Positions 22,726 to 31,833 of a stretch of 44,185 nucleotides of DNA are shown here, one piece after another. The first letter of the stretch is position 1. Every line of letters begins with the position of its first letter. This stretch comes from a virus. The notes under the pieces are model-generated. The model was not told the origin of the DNA. It searched no databases and saw nothing but the letters and a program-made list of their open reading frames with translations. A program made the position numbers and the translations under genes. The stretch lies in IMG/VR virus record IMGVR_UViG_3300030329_001894, positions 1 to 44,185 of that record; one strand, given 5' to 3'.

Positions 22726-23856
22726 TTAAGAAGTGCTGAGGTTAGACATGTACCCGTGAGCCTTGTCCCAGCGACAACTTAGTGTGTAATCGCCGTAGAG
22801 ATGCTCTTTGAAGTACGCGCCGTCCTCCGGCAAGGGTTCTGTGAAAAACGCCGAGTTCTTAAAGGCATGGAAGTCGATAAGATTCGGGTTTAGGAAATAC
22901 GCATGATCTGACGGGCAGTTGAAGACCATCGAAACGTCGATTTCACCGAAATCGGTGTCCACAACGTCTACGACGATTCCACCTTCTCTCGAACCACGGT
23001 CCATACGGGCCAAGGGTCGGTAGAAGTCAGAGATCTTACGTTTCTGCCACTGACCTGTCACGATCCACGTTGCCATCGTCTCATGCCCCACATCGTCAAA
23101 GATCAACGCCAATAGGTTGTTAATCTTCTTCTCAGTGATCGCTTCAGACGTAGTGTCTGTGTTGTTCGTGATGAAGGTCTTCAAACCACCAAACGCGCCC
23201 GGTACGGACGACGTTCGCAAGACACGCTCGGCACCATACAGTGCCGCTCGCTCAAGCATTGTGAAAGCGTCAGTAAGAACCTTTTCCGCTTCGTAGTCAA
23301 GCCGGTCACTCAGACCATACTCGCCCGTGTTCTGCGCTCGATGTGAAACCTGATAGGCCACGTCGATAATTTGCGCGTAGTTGAACGGGAAAGAGTGAGT
23401 CGTCGTACCAGCAACCACGGAGTCGGTGTTCTCAGGGAACGCCTGTGAAATTCGTCTAATTGTCGTGCCAGCAGCGTGAGATGCACCCGACGTTGAACCC
23501 CACCCACGAGTAATCGTAAGGGAGTTGTCCGACGCGATTGCAGTTACACGGATCTGTTCATCTTCAACTAGAAGAATGTCGCCAACCCTAAAGTTATACG
23601 CATCGTTAGCTGCCAGCGTCACAGTGGTGTGAGCGCCGTCAGTCATAACGGTGGAACCGTGGACGGAAGATGTTAGTGCAAACAGTTCATCTTCGTGCCA
23701 CTCGTACTTCGGGTTGGTGATAGTTTCGCCATTAAATCCAATCCGTTTAAGGAATGGAATGGCCTTTGGCGAGAAGTTAACAATCTGATCCTCTACTTGC
23801 CGTGGTTGAACGGTAGTATCGGTCAGGGTGTCTCTCGCACCTCGTACACCAGCCAT
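22726..23856 (-). CDS. major capsid protein, SU10/DUF5309-like HK97 fold (376 aa)
   Basis: The N-terminal part has DQIVNFSPKAIPFLKRIG and KYEWHEDELFAL, as in the SU10-like (DUF5309) capsid family. An inserted domain follows at about 75-135 (DILLVEDEQIRVTAIASDNSLTITRGWGS). Then comes VAYQVSHRAQNTGEYGLSDRLDYEAEKVLTDAFTMLERAALYG, the spine-helix region, and GGLKTFI. Immediately upstream is a scaffold-like gene, and no separate protease is seen. Strong support from context. Confidence 0.85.
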   Translation of the reverse strand: MAGVRGARDTLTDTTVQPRQVEDQIVNFSPKAIPFLKRIGFNGETITNPKYEWHEDELFALTSSVHGSTVMTDGAHTTVTLAANDAYNFRVGDILLVEDEQIRVTAIASDNSLTITRGWGSTSGASHAAGTTIRRISQAFPENTDSVVAGTTTHSFPFNYAQIIDVAYQVSHRAQNTGEYGLSDRLDYEAEKVLTDAFTMLERAALYGAERVLRTSSVPGAFGGLKTFITNNTDTTSEAITEKKINNLLALIFDDVGHETMATWIVTGQWQKRKISDFYRPLARMDRGSREGGIVVDVVDTDFGEIDVSMVFNCPSDHAYFLNPNLIDFHAFKNSAFFTEPLPEDGAYFKEHLYGDYTLSCRWDKAHGYMSNLSTS

Positions 23857-23872
23857 AGGTTGTTAGTATCCT

Positions 23873-24547
23873 TTAACGAGAATTCATTGCAGCACGGGCA
23901 CGAGCCAGTCCTTCAGCGACCTTACCAGTGTGTGCGATGTCACTATTATCAGAGACACCTGCACCGCCCCCGCCAGTCCCGCTATCAACAGCAGGAGCGC
24001 CGGGACCGCTGTCCGGTTCGCTTTCTTGACTTTCCGCGTTGCCTGCTTTTGCAGTTACCTCTCGTTGAACGGTATCGCGAAACATTTTCGCGGTACTTTC
24101 CATTGCTTCCAGAGACGAAGAACCCTGTAACACGTCGGCGGGAACACCGTACTTTGCAGCCATTTCTTGGGCGGCTAAGTGTTTTCCTGCTCCTTCTGCC
24201 AGAGCTGTAGCAGCGTCGGCTTTCGCTTCCGCAGCGGCTATACGCTTCGCAGCATCCTGCTGGGCGTAATCCATGCGGAGTCGCGTCTGCTCTTCTGGAT
24301 CTTCAACATTAGCGAGCGCTGCATTGAACGCTTGCTGACGGGCAGCTTCCGCCGCATTTTCGGCAGCTTGAGCGCGTTGATTCGCCTCATTAATCTGCTT
24401 TGATAGCGACGATTGAAGACCTTTGAACTGCTCCTCAGTATACGTGTTTTGAGCAGCAGTCGATTCTACAGCTTGTCCTTCTTCTGATTGGGCGCTTTCT
24501 GCTTCAGATTTACCCTGCGGGGCTTCTGATTCATTCAGCTCTGCCAT
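23873..24547 (-). CDS. scaffolding protein (224 aa)
   Basis: Acidic Glu/Ala/Gln-rich N-terminus, long helical coiled coil (EEQFKGLQSSLSKQINEANQ to about 130), then a Gly/Pro/Ser linker and a basic C-terminal helix (VAEGLARARAAMNSR) of the kind that contacts capsid. This is the standard plan of phage scaffolds and it lies 16 bases before the capsid gene. It has its own extended -10 promoter upstream. Confidence 0.85.
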   Translation of the reverse strand: MAELNESEAPQGKSEAESAQSEEGQAVESTAAQNTYTEEQFKGLQSSLSKQINEANQRAQAAENAAEAARQQAFNAALANVEDPEEQTRLRMDYAQQDAAKRIAAAEAKADAATALAEGAGKHLAAQEMAAKYGVPADVLQGSSSLEAMESTAKMFRDTVQREVTAKAGNAESQESEPDSGPGAPAVDSGTGGGGAGVSDNSDIAHTGKVAEGLARARAAMNSR

Positions 24548-24615
24548 AACATGTACTCCCTGTGGTATTCCCGGTCTACTAATAAGATACCGCGAAATCG
24601 TAGTTATACCCTACC

Positions 24616-24624
24616 ATTTTACCA
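24616..24624 (-). promoter_or_regulatory. extended -10 promoter TGGTAAAAT before the scaffold-capsid genes
   Basis: Reading the minus strand, TGTGGTAAAATG lies in the 88-bp gap between the giant gene and the scaffold gene. The identical string precedes the terS candidate at 43369-43377. No TTGACA lies upstream. A dedicated promoter here would raise capsid and scaffold output. Confidence 0.65.
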
Positions 24625-24635
24625 CATAAATGGCT

Positions 24636-27600
24636 TTATTGCTGCGTTCGGAGCCTTTTTAACTCTTCACCGAAGGTTTGCGGAGCAAAGGGATTGTATG
24701 TCGCACCTTGAGGAAGGTCAAAAGAACCGCGAATCTGACCCGCTCGCGCAGAAGGCGTAAACGCTTTTGGCTTACTGTACCCGCGCAATTGCCAGTATTC
24801 ACCGAAACTGGGCAATCGAGCCTCCATAATTTCCGTGAAATCAACCCGCTTCAAGTGCGGATATTTCTTAATAATGTCCGAAACAATCTCAGACACCTTG
24901 GGTGAACGGTTAAATTCCGCTTCGATGCGATTATGATCAGTCAAACTAATACGTCCCTGCGCGTCTTTCAATTCGTTTCGCCGATCAAGCGCGGGTTGAA
25001 TGTATGTTTCTTGCCAGTATCTCCACGCGGTTTCTGCGGGAACACGATCCTTCATCAAGTACTCGTTTAATTCTTGCTCAGTTACCCCAAGCACAGAACC
25101 AAAAGCTACAGCTTCTTGAAACGCTGTGTCGCGTGCGGTATTGTACGCATCCCAGTCTACACCGTCTGATCCGAGAAACTGGTTAGGAACTACTTCACGA
25201 TACAGCGAACTCATCTCGCGAAGAATGTCTTCTGTCGTTAACCCGTCTTCACGACCAAACCATTTATTAGCAGCATCGGTCCACTTCGCAAGTGTTTGGT
25301 TATCTTCGAGTAATTCTTTAACTCGCTTGAAGATACCAATAGTCCCGTGTTTTCCATCTTTTCCGAGATACTTCATGCGAATACCGTCGTCTTTGCCAAC
25401 CGCGAAATCAATCGGTGACAACGCTCGCAATTCATCCTGATATTTCTCAGTTTCGGCATCGATGGCATGATTAAACGCTTTGCGGCGTACGTGGTCTTCG
25501 TTATAGGCTACGTAATCCTCAAGTGCCTGAGCAAATTCGCCGATATTCTCTTCGTTGACTTGCAATCCAGACGGCGTAGTAAATGCCTCTCCCGTTCGGC
25601 GTAATCGAGCGATCTTATCTGGGTAACGTCGATCCAAATATCCGCGAATCGATAAATCTCCATCAGCAACTTTATTAATAAGATACGAGACATTTGTCGC
25701 TGTATCCGCATCATCACCGTCGTCTGTCTTAACCCAGCTTCGATGGGGGTATCGTTTTACAGTTGCGCGAGCCAGTTCCTGCGCTGAAGGTGGAGGATTC
25801 TCTACAATCCACTGTTCTTTGATTTCTCGAGATTCACCCGCCGTTGCTTCCCAGAACTTCTCGAACGACAATTCATACAGGGTTCGGTATAGCGCATCTA
25901 GCGCAGAAATATTCTTGCTTAGTTCTGCTTCAAATTCAGCCCTCATTCCTTCTGTAACGTACTTGCGTTTCCAGTTTTCTTGGGCTAAGTAATACCCCTC
26001 AAGATTTGTGTCTTTACCGTCACGGTAATCTTCAGGTTTAATCGAGTCATAAAATGTACTTACCAGCCCCTTGATAGCGTCTTTGCGCTTGTTACCATAC
26101 ACAAGCTTTCCTGTCGGCGTATCCGGGTCGGTGCTGGTGTCAAAGCCAAGCATTTCATTTGTAAGACCTAATGATACTTTTAACTCCTCAGTGCGAGCTA
26201 AGAAGGTATCCCTGATCTCCCGTCGCTTCTCAACGTCAGTAATCGCCGTTGCGTCTAAAGCTGTTTGCCGTTCAACATTAAGGTCATCCACATCTGCGTA
26301 GTACTTGACAGTGTTTAGTCGTTGCTGCTGCTCGGGCAAGTCTTTCCAGATCATCCACCGTGCCGGAAGCTCAGGATGTGCCTTAATCCACGCATCCGCT
26401 TCACTATCTCGACCCTCGGCGCGAAGCTGGTTGTATTGATTCTGAACTTCGATAGATTCCTTATAGGGTGGATCGAACGTCTGCAATCCTCCAAACGTCC
26501 AGTTAGCTATCTTCACATCATCCTTACGCTGGAAATACTTTATCATCGCAGCAAGAGCATCCGGGTTCTCTACATTTTGTTGTAAATCAATAATTGCTTG
26601 CATACCCGCCTCTTGGTCCAATTCACCGGCAGCAATCGCTTCAGCAATCATATAACCTATAACGTGTCGTTCCTGCTGTTTCAACCCGTGGGTATACATC
26701 GCCTCCGGCGAAATCCGCTGTGCAAACTGGTTCATCAAGATCTGCTGGGTTGACCCGAGTATTCGACTTGCGTTTTCATCTATCGGAGGAGCTATTCCAG
26801 AAGGACCGAAAAGCTGTCGATACCCTCGTTCTCCAAGCATCTCTTCTGCGTTTTCTACGCCCCACTGCTCGATACCCTTATGCGTAAGCGCAGCAATCCA
26901 TGGATGCACACTTCCCACATTCAAAAGATTAACTAACTTAAACATGCCCAAGGTTTCTTGATTAAGCTCCGGGTCCGTGCCTTCTTTGAGCAAGGTAAAC
27001 GGTGCCGCATACGCAGAGCCTCCAAGCATGGACATCGGATCAAATCTCCACTCACGTCCATCCGCTGTCGTGAAAACTCGCACGGTTTGTTGTAAGTGTG
27101 GGGGAAGGTCTTCTGTCTCTGCCATCCAGTCATAATACAGATCAGCGAGGATATGGAGTTGTCCCGGCTTACTCAGTGATTGGCGAGCTTGGAACATCGC
27201 AAACTTCATCTGCCAGTACGGGTATGGGAATATTGCTTGCAAGGCAACTTCAGGTCTGTTATACACGTACGAGAACAGACCTCGGTTAGACTCACCTTCA
27301 GCGACTTGGCGTCCCATCGACATCGCACTGTTTCGCCAGTCGATAATTTCATCGGCGTCAAGAACCGCATCATCGAATTGCAGCGCGGGTGGCGCTTCCC
27401 ATGCTTTCGCAGTGGATTCCCCGGCCTCGAGAATTTGATCGTGTTCTCGCTGCGCTTTGTCTAGTATCCATCTTCCGATGTCATCTTCAAGAAACGCATT
27501 TTCCAGTTTCGGCGATTTGCCCTCTGCAACTTTCTTTGCATCAACTTCTCGAAGCGCCCGTATCCAATCCGATTCTGAAAGATACGCATCAAGACGAAGC

Positions 27601-30600
27601 TCAGGCATCGGATCTAGTCCATGACGCGCAGCAATTTGATTATACGTGTCGCGAATAGCCTCTATACGTCCTTTATTAGCGCGAGAGATTGCATTTGAAC
27701 GCTCATCCAGATTCGTTAACTTACGAGCCTTGTTTCGAGCTAAGGCATAAGTCTTGTTAACTTCCGTGATACCCGGCACTCGTATGCCATCATCCGTAAC
27801 AAAGCCCGTTTGAACTTCTCGAAGCGCCTGTCGTGCTTGTTGAAGATTTTTCTCAGCGCTCGTTCCGACGATATTTTTGAATGTCGCGCCTTCAGGAAGA
27901 TCTAAATTAATATTCTCACGAAGTACCGCATCATACGCATCAATCATCTCATCGCCCGTGATCTCATCAGCAATGGCTTCGAATTCCTTCGCGGTGCGCT
28001 GATGTAACTCCTGAAGACTTTCTTGATATTCTCGACCGCTCCGTCGTATCATATCCGAGTCTTTCGTTTCAGAAAGTGCCCGTTGATATTTTCCAACGAT
28101 TTCCCAGTGTGCCTGCGACTGCCGGTAACGTGCATCCTCAAATTTCTTTGCTACACCTTCAAGAAGATCTCCCACAGTTTCGCTTGTTGCGTCCGAGAAG
28201 TTAACCAATCGGCGTGACAGCACATCCATTAGACCTGTTTGAATGGCACTGAGTTCTATATCGTGCATTCGATGTGTGGCTATAAGATCAAAGGTTCTCG
28301 AATCAACAGGAGCGCCGGTTTCTCGGTATACTCGTAATAAATCATTCCCGCCTTTTCCGGGCAACGAAGGAAACGCATCAAAAACTTCATCGACTAATCG
28401 TTGCGCTTCAGCGAGATGTTCCTCTGCGGCAACTCTAGCTGCGTTTCGAATCATAGCGCCGTCCGCTTCGGGACCAACATCTAATAACTTGTTGCGTAAT
28501 TTTGTGTTAACGGTACTATCGACAACCGCAGGAATAAAGTCCTGTGGAGCATCTGAGACACGATATCCCGCTCGTAATCGTTGTCCAGTCTCGGCTAAAA
28601 ATTCTCGAAGCGCATCTTCATTCCAGATGATAGCCGAAGCCTCGTTGAATTCCGAAACAAGTTTCCGCAGCACGGATTCAGGAACACCCATGTTCTTACC
28701 ATGAAACATTGCGGCTTCCGCAAATTCTCGTTTCGCGACCTGCTCCAGTACCACTTCCTGCATGATAAAGTGCTGGGTTCTCTCGGTTCCGCTTACAGCT
28801 CGTGAAACGACACCACCAACACCGGGAACCCGCTGCCACCATTTGCGTCCATCCCGTTGCGTAGTAAGAAATGCTCCACCCGCCCTGTTAACCTGTTGAG
28901 CAATCTTCGAAAGTTTTCCACCCTTTTCAGCGAAGGGAACTTCCCACGGCAGCAGTTCTTCCGCATCGAAACGATTTCCTACACCAGTGCGCCAGTCTCC
29001 TACAAGATTTCTACCGACAATAGGAAGTCGAGCCAACAAGCTCTGCGGAACGCCCGGTATCCCAGTCGCACTAACGTCTTGACCTGTCATATACCCCGCG
29101 ATCCGCGATGATCCAGTATCTCGAGCGCGTGGCCCCAGCATTGTATCGAGTTCTCGACCGTAATTTTTATACCCCGTCGCGTCTTCAACATTTTTCTCAA
29201 GGATACGCCGCAGCCCGTGATCTAGTGAATGTCCGCCTTCCGCGACTCGTTGTAACCAGTTATGTGCGATACGCGCACGCGCAAGCTTCCACCCCTGCTG
29301 CTGTGTCATAGGAACCGCCCCGCCAAGAGCATTGAGCGGAGCAAATCCACCACGCATAAAGAGCCATGCGTATCCAACCTGCGCTTTCGTTTGCATAGAA
29401 AGCCACCGCACAGGATTCGTATTCCCTTTCTTTAAGAAAGGAACCCACAAAACCGGGCCATTATAGCCTTCAGCATCTGCGATCTCTCGAACAAGCTGTG
29501 ACTTAACTCTCTCGATAATGAGCGCAGGTGACCACTGCCCGTGACCGCTCGGCGGCGGCGTACGGAACATATCAAGTTGATCTCCCATGTTAAAAGGCAG
29601 CGGCGGCGGGTCATCACTGTCATACAGTCGTAAGGTCTTCTCGCTTGCTTTCCATCCGTTTTTCGCGAGGTCCGCACGCGCAGCGCGAGCCTCATTCGTG
29701 AGCGTAACGCCATCAGCCTTGTAGCTTTTTTCGCTACCTTTAATCCGACGTAATGTCCGCATAAACGGGCCAGTAGGCATTGAAAGATGCGAATTATTTA
29801 ATCGCTTAAGTAGTTCCTGTACAGCAACACTCCCCGCATGACCGGGACGCGCCAACAGTTCCATGAGACTTACGGCATCCTCGCTATCTTTCGCTACAGC
29901 CAAGATATTACCTGTCAGGGAATCAATATTCGTTTCTTCGAGTCGTATACGCTGGTCAGCCGTATATGTGGCTTTCAGTTTCTTTCGCTCTGAAAGCCTA
30001 TCCCACGTTTTGCCCTTAAGTTTTCGTACCGCAGCTTCAGCGTGCCCCATGAACGGTATGCGTCGTGCGACCATCTTAACCGGCCCCGAAAGAATCTTAG
30101 GACCGGGGATCTGAATTTCTACCGCAAGTGTGAGCGAATTCTCAAGTAAACCCTTGATCATATACGGGTGCGATCCGGCATTCCTGTTAAATAAGTCACG
30201 AGCAAGCTGGACCGCTTCTTCATCAGAACTGCCAATAAAACCCTCGCCCAGCTTAAGATTTGCTATTCTCTCGAGAATTTCTCGATCTTTCTCAGGAAAT
30301 TCAAAAGACTGCGGATCAGCTAATCCGCCCATCAGCGGAAGATCAGGCAGATCGAATGAATCCCAGCCCTGTAACATCGCACGGGCCATCGCCTGTCCCC
30401 CGGCTACCTGCACCTCAGCAGCTATAGAGTCTCGAAAACGTCCCATGCCCCCGAGAACGCCACCAAAGAAATGCGCGAGTCCTTGCCCGACATCACCCTC
30501 GGCAAACTTTTCTCTCGCTTTATTTAACTCACGCGCACCAAATTCCTCAATATATTCGTATCGCTTGTCAGGTTCTGAGAAGAATGCAGGTGCGGTGTTT

Positions 30601-31271
30601 ACTTCATCCGCCGTCGCGGTTTCTGCGAGATTCTTCAGCGTTTCGTTCCCGCTGCCCTCCCAGTCTTGAATTTTCTCACCAGCAAAGCGAAGCGCTCCGG
30701 TCGCAACCGGAGGCGTCCAATCCGCGAGCTTCACATCCGGCATTGGTTGTCCAACCGATGTCGAAGACTCTTCCCACTTCTGCCGGAGTTGCCCCATCGC
30801 TTCTACAGGGAAGGCGGGTTCGGCTCCTGAGACATACCCTTTCTGGGAATCTTCCCATCGTCGTCGAATCCCGTGCGACGTTGCGTCAGCAAATCGTTGG
30901 GCAAATTCAGGAACATCAAGCTCTCCGCCCACCGCAGGGTCAAGCGCGGCTTGTGATAGGGCAGTCGGAACCCGGTTAATGATCCCGGCATCCGATAGAG
31001 TCTGCATGGAAATCGGGTCAAAGAATTGCGCCATGTGTTCGGGCGTGGCACCTTGATCCAGTAAGAATTCAGCGACATCTACTTGGTCGGGAGGACGTGT
31101 AAGACCCCTGACCCGCTGAACTTCATCCATAAGTTGTTCGAGCGTTACATTAGGAAAATCGACACGTGTGATTCTTGAGGAGGTAACATTCTCCCCCAAT
31201 TCACCAACTTCCGCAGGATCTCCTCTTAACGAATCTGGACGAAAGTGCCAGTCGTTCGAGTTAAGAACCAC
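24636..31271 (-). CDS. giant virion/ejection protein candidate (2211 aa)
   Basis: The largest gene (6.6 kb), between portal-side structural genes and the scaffold. It starts at a GTG overlapping the previous gene by 11 bases. Mostly alpha-helical and charged, with a few hydrophobic segments (VGYAWLFMRGGFAPLNALGG; VALQAIFPYPYWQMKFAMF) separated by long helices. The latter segments look like those of large internal proteins that cross the cell envelope at DNA ejection (T7 gp16-type), by analogy only. No metal, ATPase or lytic motif was seen. Polyvalent-protein remnants are an alternative. No frameshift was noticed. Confidence 0.72.
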   Translation of the reverse strand: MVLNSNDWHFRPDSLRGDPAEVGELGENVTSSRITRVDFPNVTLEQLMDEVQRVRGLTRPPDQVDVAEFLLDQGATPEHMAQFFDPISMQTLSDAGIINRVPTALSQAALDPAVGGELDVPEFAQRFADATSHGIRRRWEDSQKGYVSGAEPAFPVEAMGQLRQKWEESSTSVGQPMPDVKLADWTPPVATGALRFAGEKIQDWEGSGNETLKNLAETATADEVNTAPAFFSEPDKRYEYIEEFGARELNKAREKFAEGDVGQGLAHFFGGVLGGMGRFRDSIAAEVQVAGGQAMARAMLQGWDSFDLPDLPLMGGLADPQSFEFPEKDREILERIANLKLGEGFIGSSDEEAVQLARDLFNRNAGSHPYMIKGLLENSLTLAVEIQIPGPKILSGPVKMVARRIPFMGHAEAAVRKLKGKTWDRLSERKKLKATYTADQRIRLEETNIDSLTGNILAVAKDSEDAVSLMELLARPGHAGSVAVQELLKRLNNSHLSMPTGPFMRTLRRIKGSEKSYKADGVTLTNEARAARADLAKNGWKASEKTLRLYDSDDPPPLPFNMGDQLDMFRTPPPSGHGQWSPALIIERVKSQLVREIADAEGYNGPVLWVPFLKKGNTNPVRWLSMQTKAQVGYAWLFMRGGFAPLNALGGAVPMTQQQGWKLARARIAHNWLQRVAEGGHSLDHGLRRILEKNVEDATGYKNYGRELDTMLGPRARDTGSSRIAGYMTGQDVSATGIPGVPQSLLARLPIVGRNLVGDWRTGVGNRFDAEELLPWEVPFAEKGGKLSKIAQQVNRAGGAFLTTQRDGRKWWQRVPGVGGVVSRAVSGTERTQHFIMQEVVLEQVAKREFAEAAMFHGKNMGVPESVLRKLVSEFNEASAIIWNEDALREFLAETGQRLRAGYRVSDAPQDFIPAVVDSTVNTKLRNKLLDVGPEADGAMIRNAARVAAEEHLAEAQRLVDEVFDAFPSLPGKGGNDLLRVYRETGAPVDSRTFDLIATHRMHDIELSAIQTGLMDVLSRRLVNFSDATSETVGDLLEGVAKKFEDARYRQSQAHWEIVGKYQRALSETKDSDMIRRSGREYQESLQELHQRTAKEFEAIADEITGDEMIDAYDAVLRENINLDLPEGATFKNIVGTSAEKNLQQARQALREVQTGFVTDDGIRVPGITEVNKTYALARNKARKLTNLDERSNAISRANKGRIEAIRDTYNQIAARHGLDPMPELRLDAYLSESDWIRALREVDAKKVAEGKSPKLENAFLEDDIGRWILDKAQREHDQILEAGESTAKAWEAPPALQFDDAVLDADEIIDWRNSAMSMGRQVAEGESNRGLFSYVYNRPEVALQAIFPYPYWQMKFAMFQARQSLSKPGQLHILADLYYDWMAETEDLPPHLQQTVRVFTTADGREWRFDPMSMLGGSAYAAPFTLLKEGTDPELNQETLGMFKLVNLLNVGSVHPWIAALTHKGIEQWGVENAEEMLGERGYRQLFGPSGIAPPIDENASRILGSTQQILMNQFAQRISPEAMYTHGLKQQERHVIGYMIAEAIAAGELDQEAGMQAIIDLQQNVENPDALAAMIKYFQRKDDVKIANWTFGGLQTFDPPYKESIEVQNQYNQLRAEGRDSEADAWIKAHPELPARWMIWKDLPEQQQRLNTVKYYADVDDLNVERQTALDATAITDVEKRREIRDTFLARTEELKVSLGLTNEMLGFDTSTDPDTPTGKLVYGNKRKDAIKGLVSTFYDSIKPEDYRDGKDTNLEGYYLAQENWKRKYVTEGMRAEFEAELSKNISALDALYRTLYELSFEKFWEATAGESREIKEQWIVENPPPSAQELARATVKRYPHRSWVKTDDGDDADTATNVSYLINKVADGDLSIRGYLDRRYPDKIARLRRTGEAFTTPSGLQVNEENIGEFAQALEDYVAYNEDHVRRKAFNHAIDAETEKYQDELRALSPIDFAVGKDDGIRMKYLGKDGKHGTIGIFKRVKELLEDNQTLAKWTDAANKWFGREDGLTTEDILREMSSLYREVVPNQFLGSDGVDWDAYNTARDTAFQEAVAFGSVLGVTEQELNEYLMKDRVPAETAWRYWQETYIQPALDRRNELKDAQGRISLTDHNRIEAEFNRSPKVSEIVSDIIKKYPHLKRVDFTEIMEARLPSFGEYWQLRGYSKPKAFTPSARAGQIRGSFDLPQGATYNPFAPQTFGEELKRLRTQQ

Positions 31272-31452
31272 GGAACTTGAGATTCATTCTCTTCAACTTT
31301 TCACGCCGAGAATGGTTCCCAAACATCCCTGCTACGGATTGACCAAGTTCTCGGGCTTCTTCAAGCGCCCCGGCAACAAGAACCGACGGATGTTCTTCCT
31401 TGGTTACGGTATGTTCCATTTTTCGAGACAGGTAATCAGCAAAGTGACCCAT
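31261..31452 (-). CDS. hypothetical small basic protein (63 aa)
   Basis: Coupled by TAATG to the previous gene and overlapping the giant gene by 11 bases. Helical, with VLVAGALEEARELGQSVAGMF and a basic end (HSRREKLKRMNLKF). Probably a minor virion or assembly protein from position. No family recognised. Confidence 0.7.
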   Translation of the reverse strand: MGHFADYLSRKMEHTVTKEEHPSVLVAGALEEARELGQSVAGMFGNHSRREKLKRMNLKFRGS

Positions 31453-31832
31453 TATCTTACCCTCCGTACGATAGGCTGAAATCGAGAGCCATACGCGCCT
31501 CGAGCGGCTGGCGGTAATCCAGCATACATCTGGTTAAAGTCCGAGGTGCGTAAAAAGTCTACAAAGCTGGCAGGTTGCGCCGCTCCTTGTCTGCCCGGAA
31601 ATCTGGGGGACTGGAGTCCGACCTCTGGACTGGCGGATAGTATTTCGGAAAGGTATTGCGACCAGACGGGCTGGAATTGGTTCCCAAGCGCCTGAGCTTG
31701 CGGACTAAACGCCCCGCCCCAGTTACGAAACGCATTACCAAGATACGCATCATACAGTGCCCTCGATCCTTGTCCACCGGTTTCCGTGATCCCACTAAAG
31801 AGATCACCGCGCAAATAGTCTGATAGAGCCAT
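31452..31832 (-). CDS. virion-associated hypothetical protein (126 aa)
   Basis: Gln, Gly, Phe and Pro-rich (FSPQAQALGNQFQPVWSQYLSEIL; GLPPAARGAYGSRFQPIVRRVR). The composition resembles the C-terminal 150 residues of the preceding 698-residue protein (NPFLRSVQAEL..., YGDFLQGRLGG), hinting at a shared origin or interaction. One base separates the two genes. Confidence 0.7.
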   Translation of the reverse strand: MALSDYLRGDLFSGITETGGQGSRALYDAYLGNAFRNWGGAFSPQAQALGNQFQPVWSQYLSEILSASPEVGLQSPRFPGRQGAAQPASFVDFLRTSDFNQMYAGLPPAARGAYGSRFQPIVRRVR

Positions 31833-31833
31833 C

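Noticed and set aside
30130-30669. 179-residue + strand frame inside the giant gene
   Set aside because: Antisense shadow with Ser/Pro-rich composition and no start signal; the minus-strand gene is continuous.
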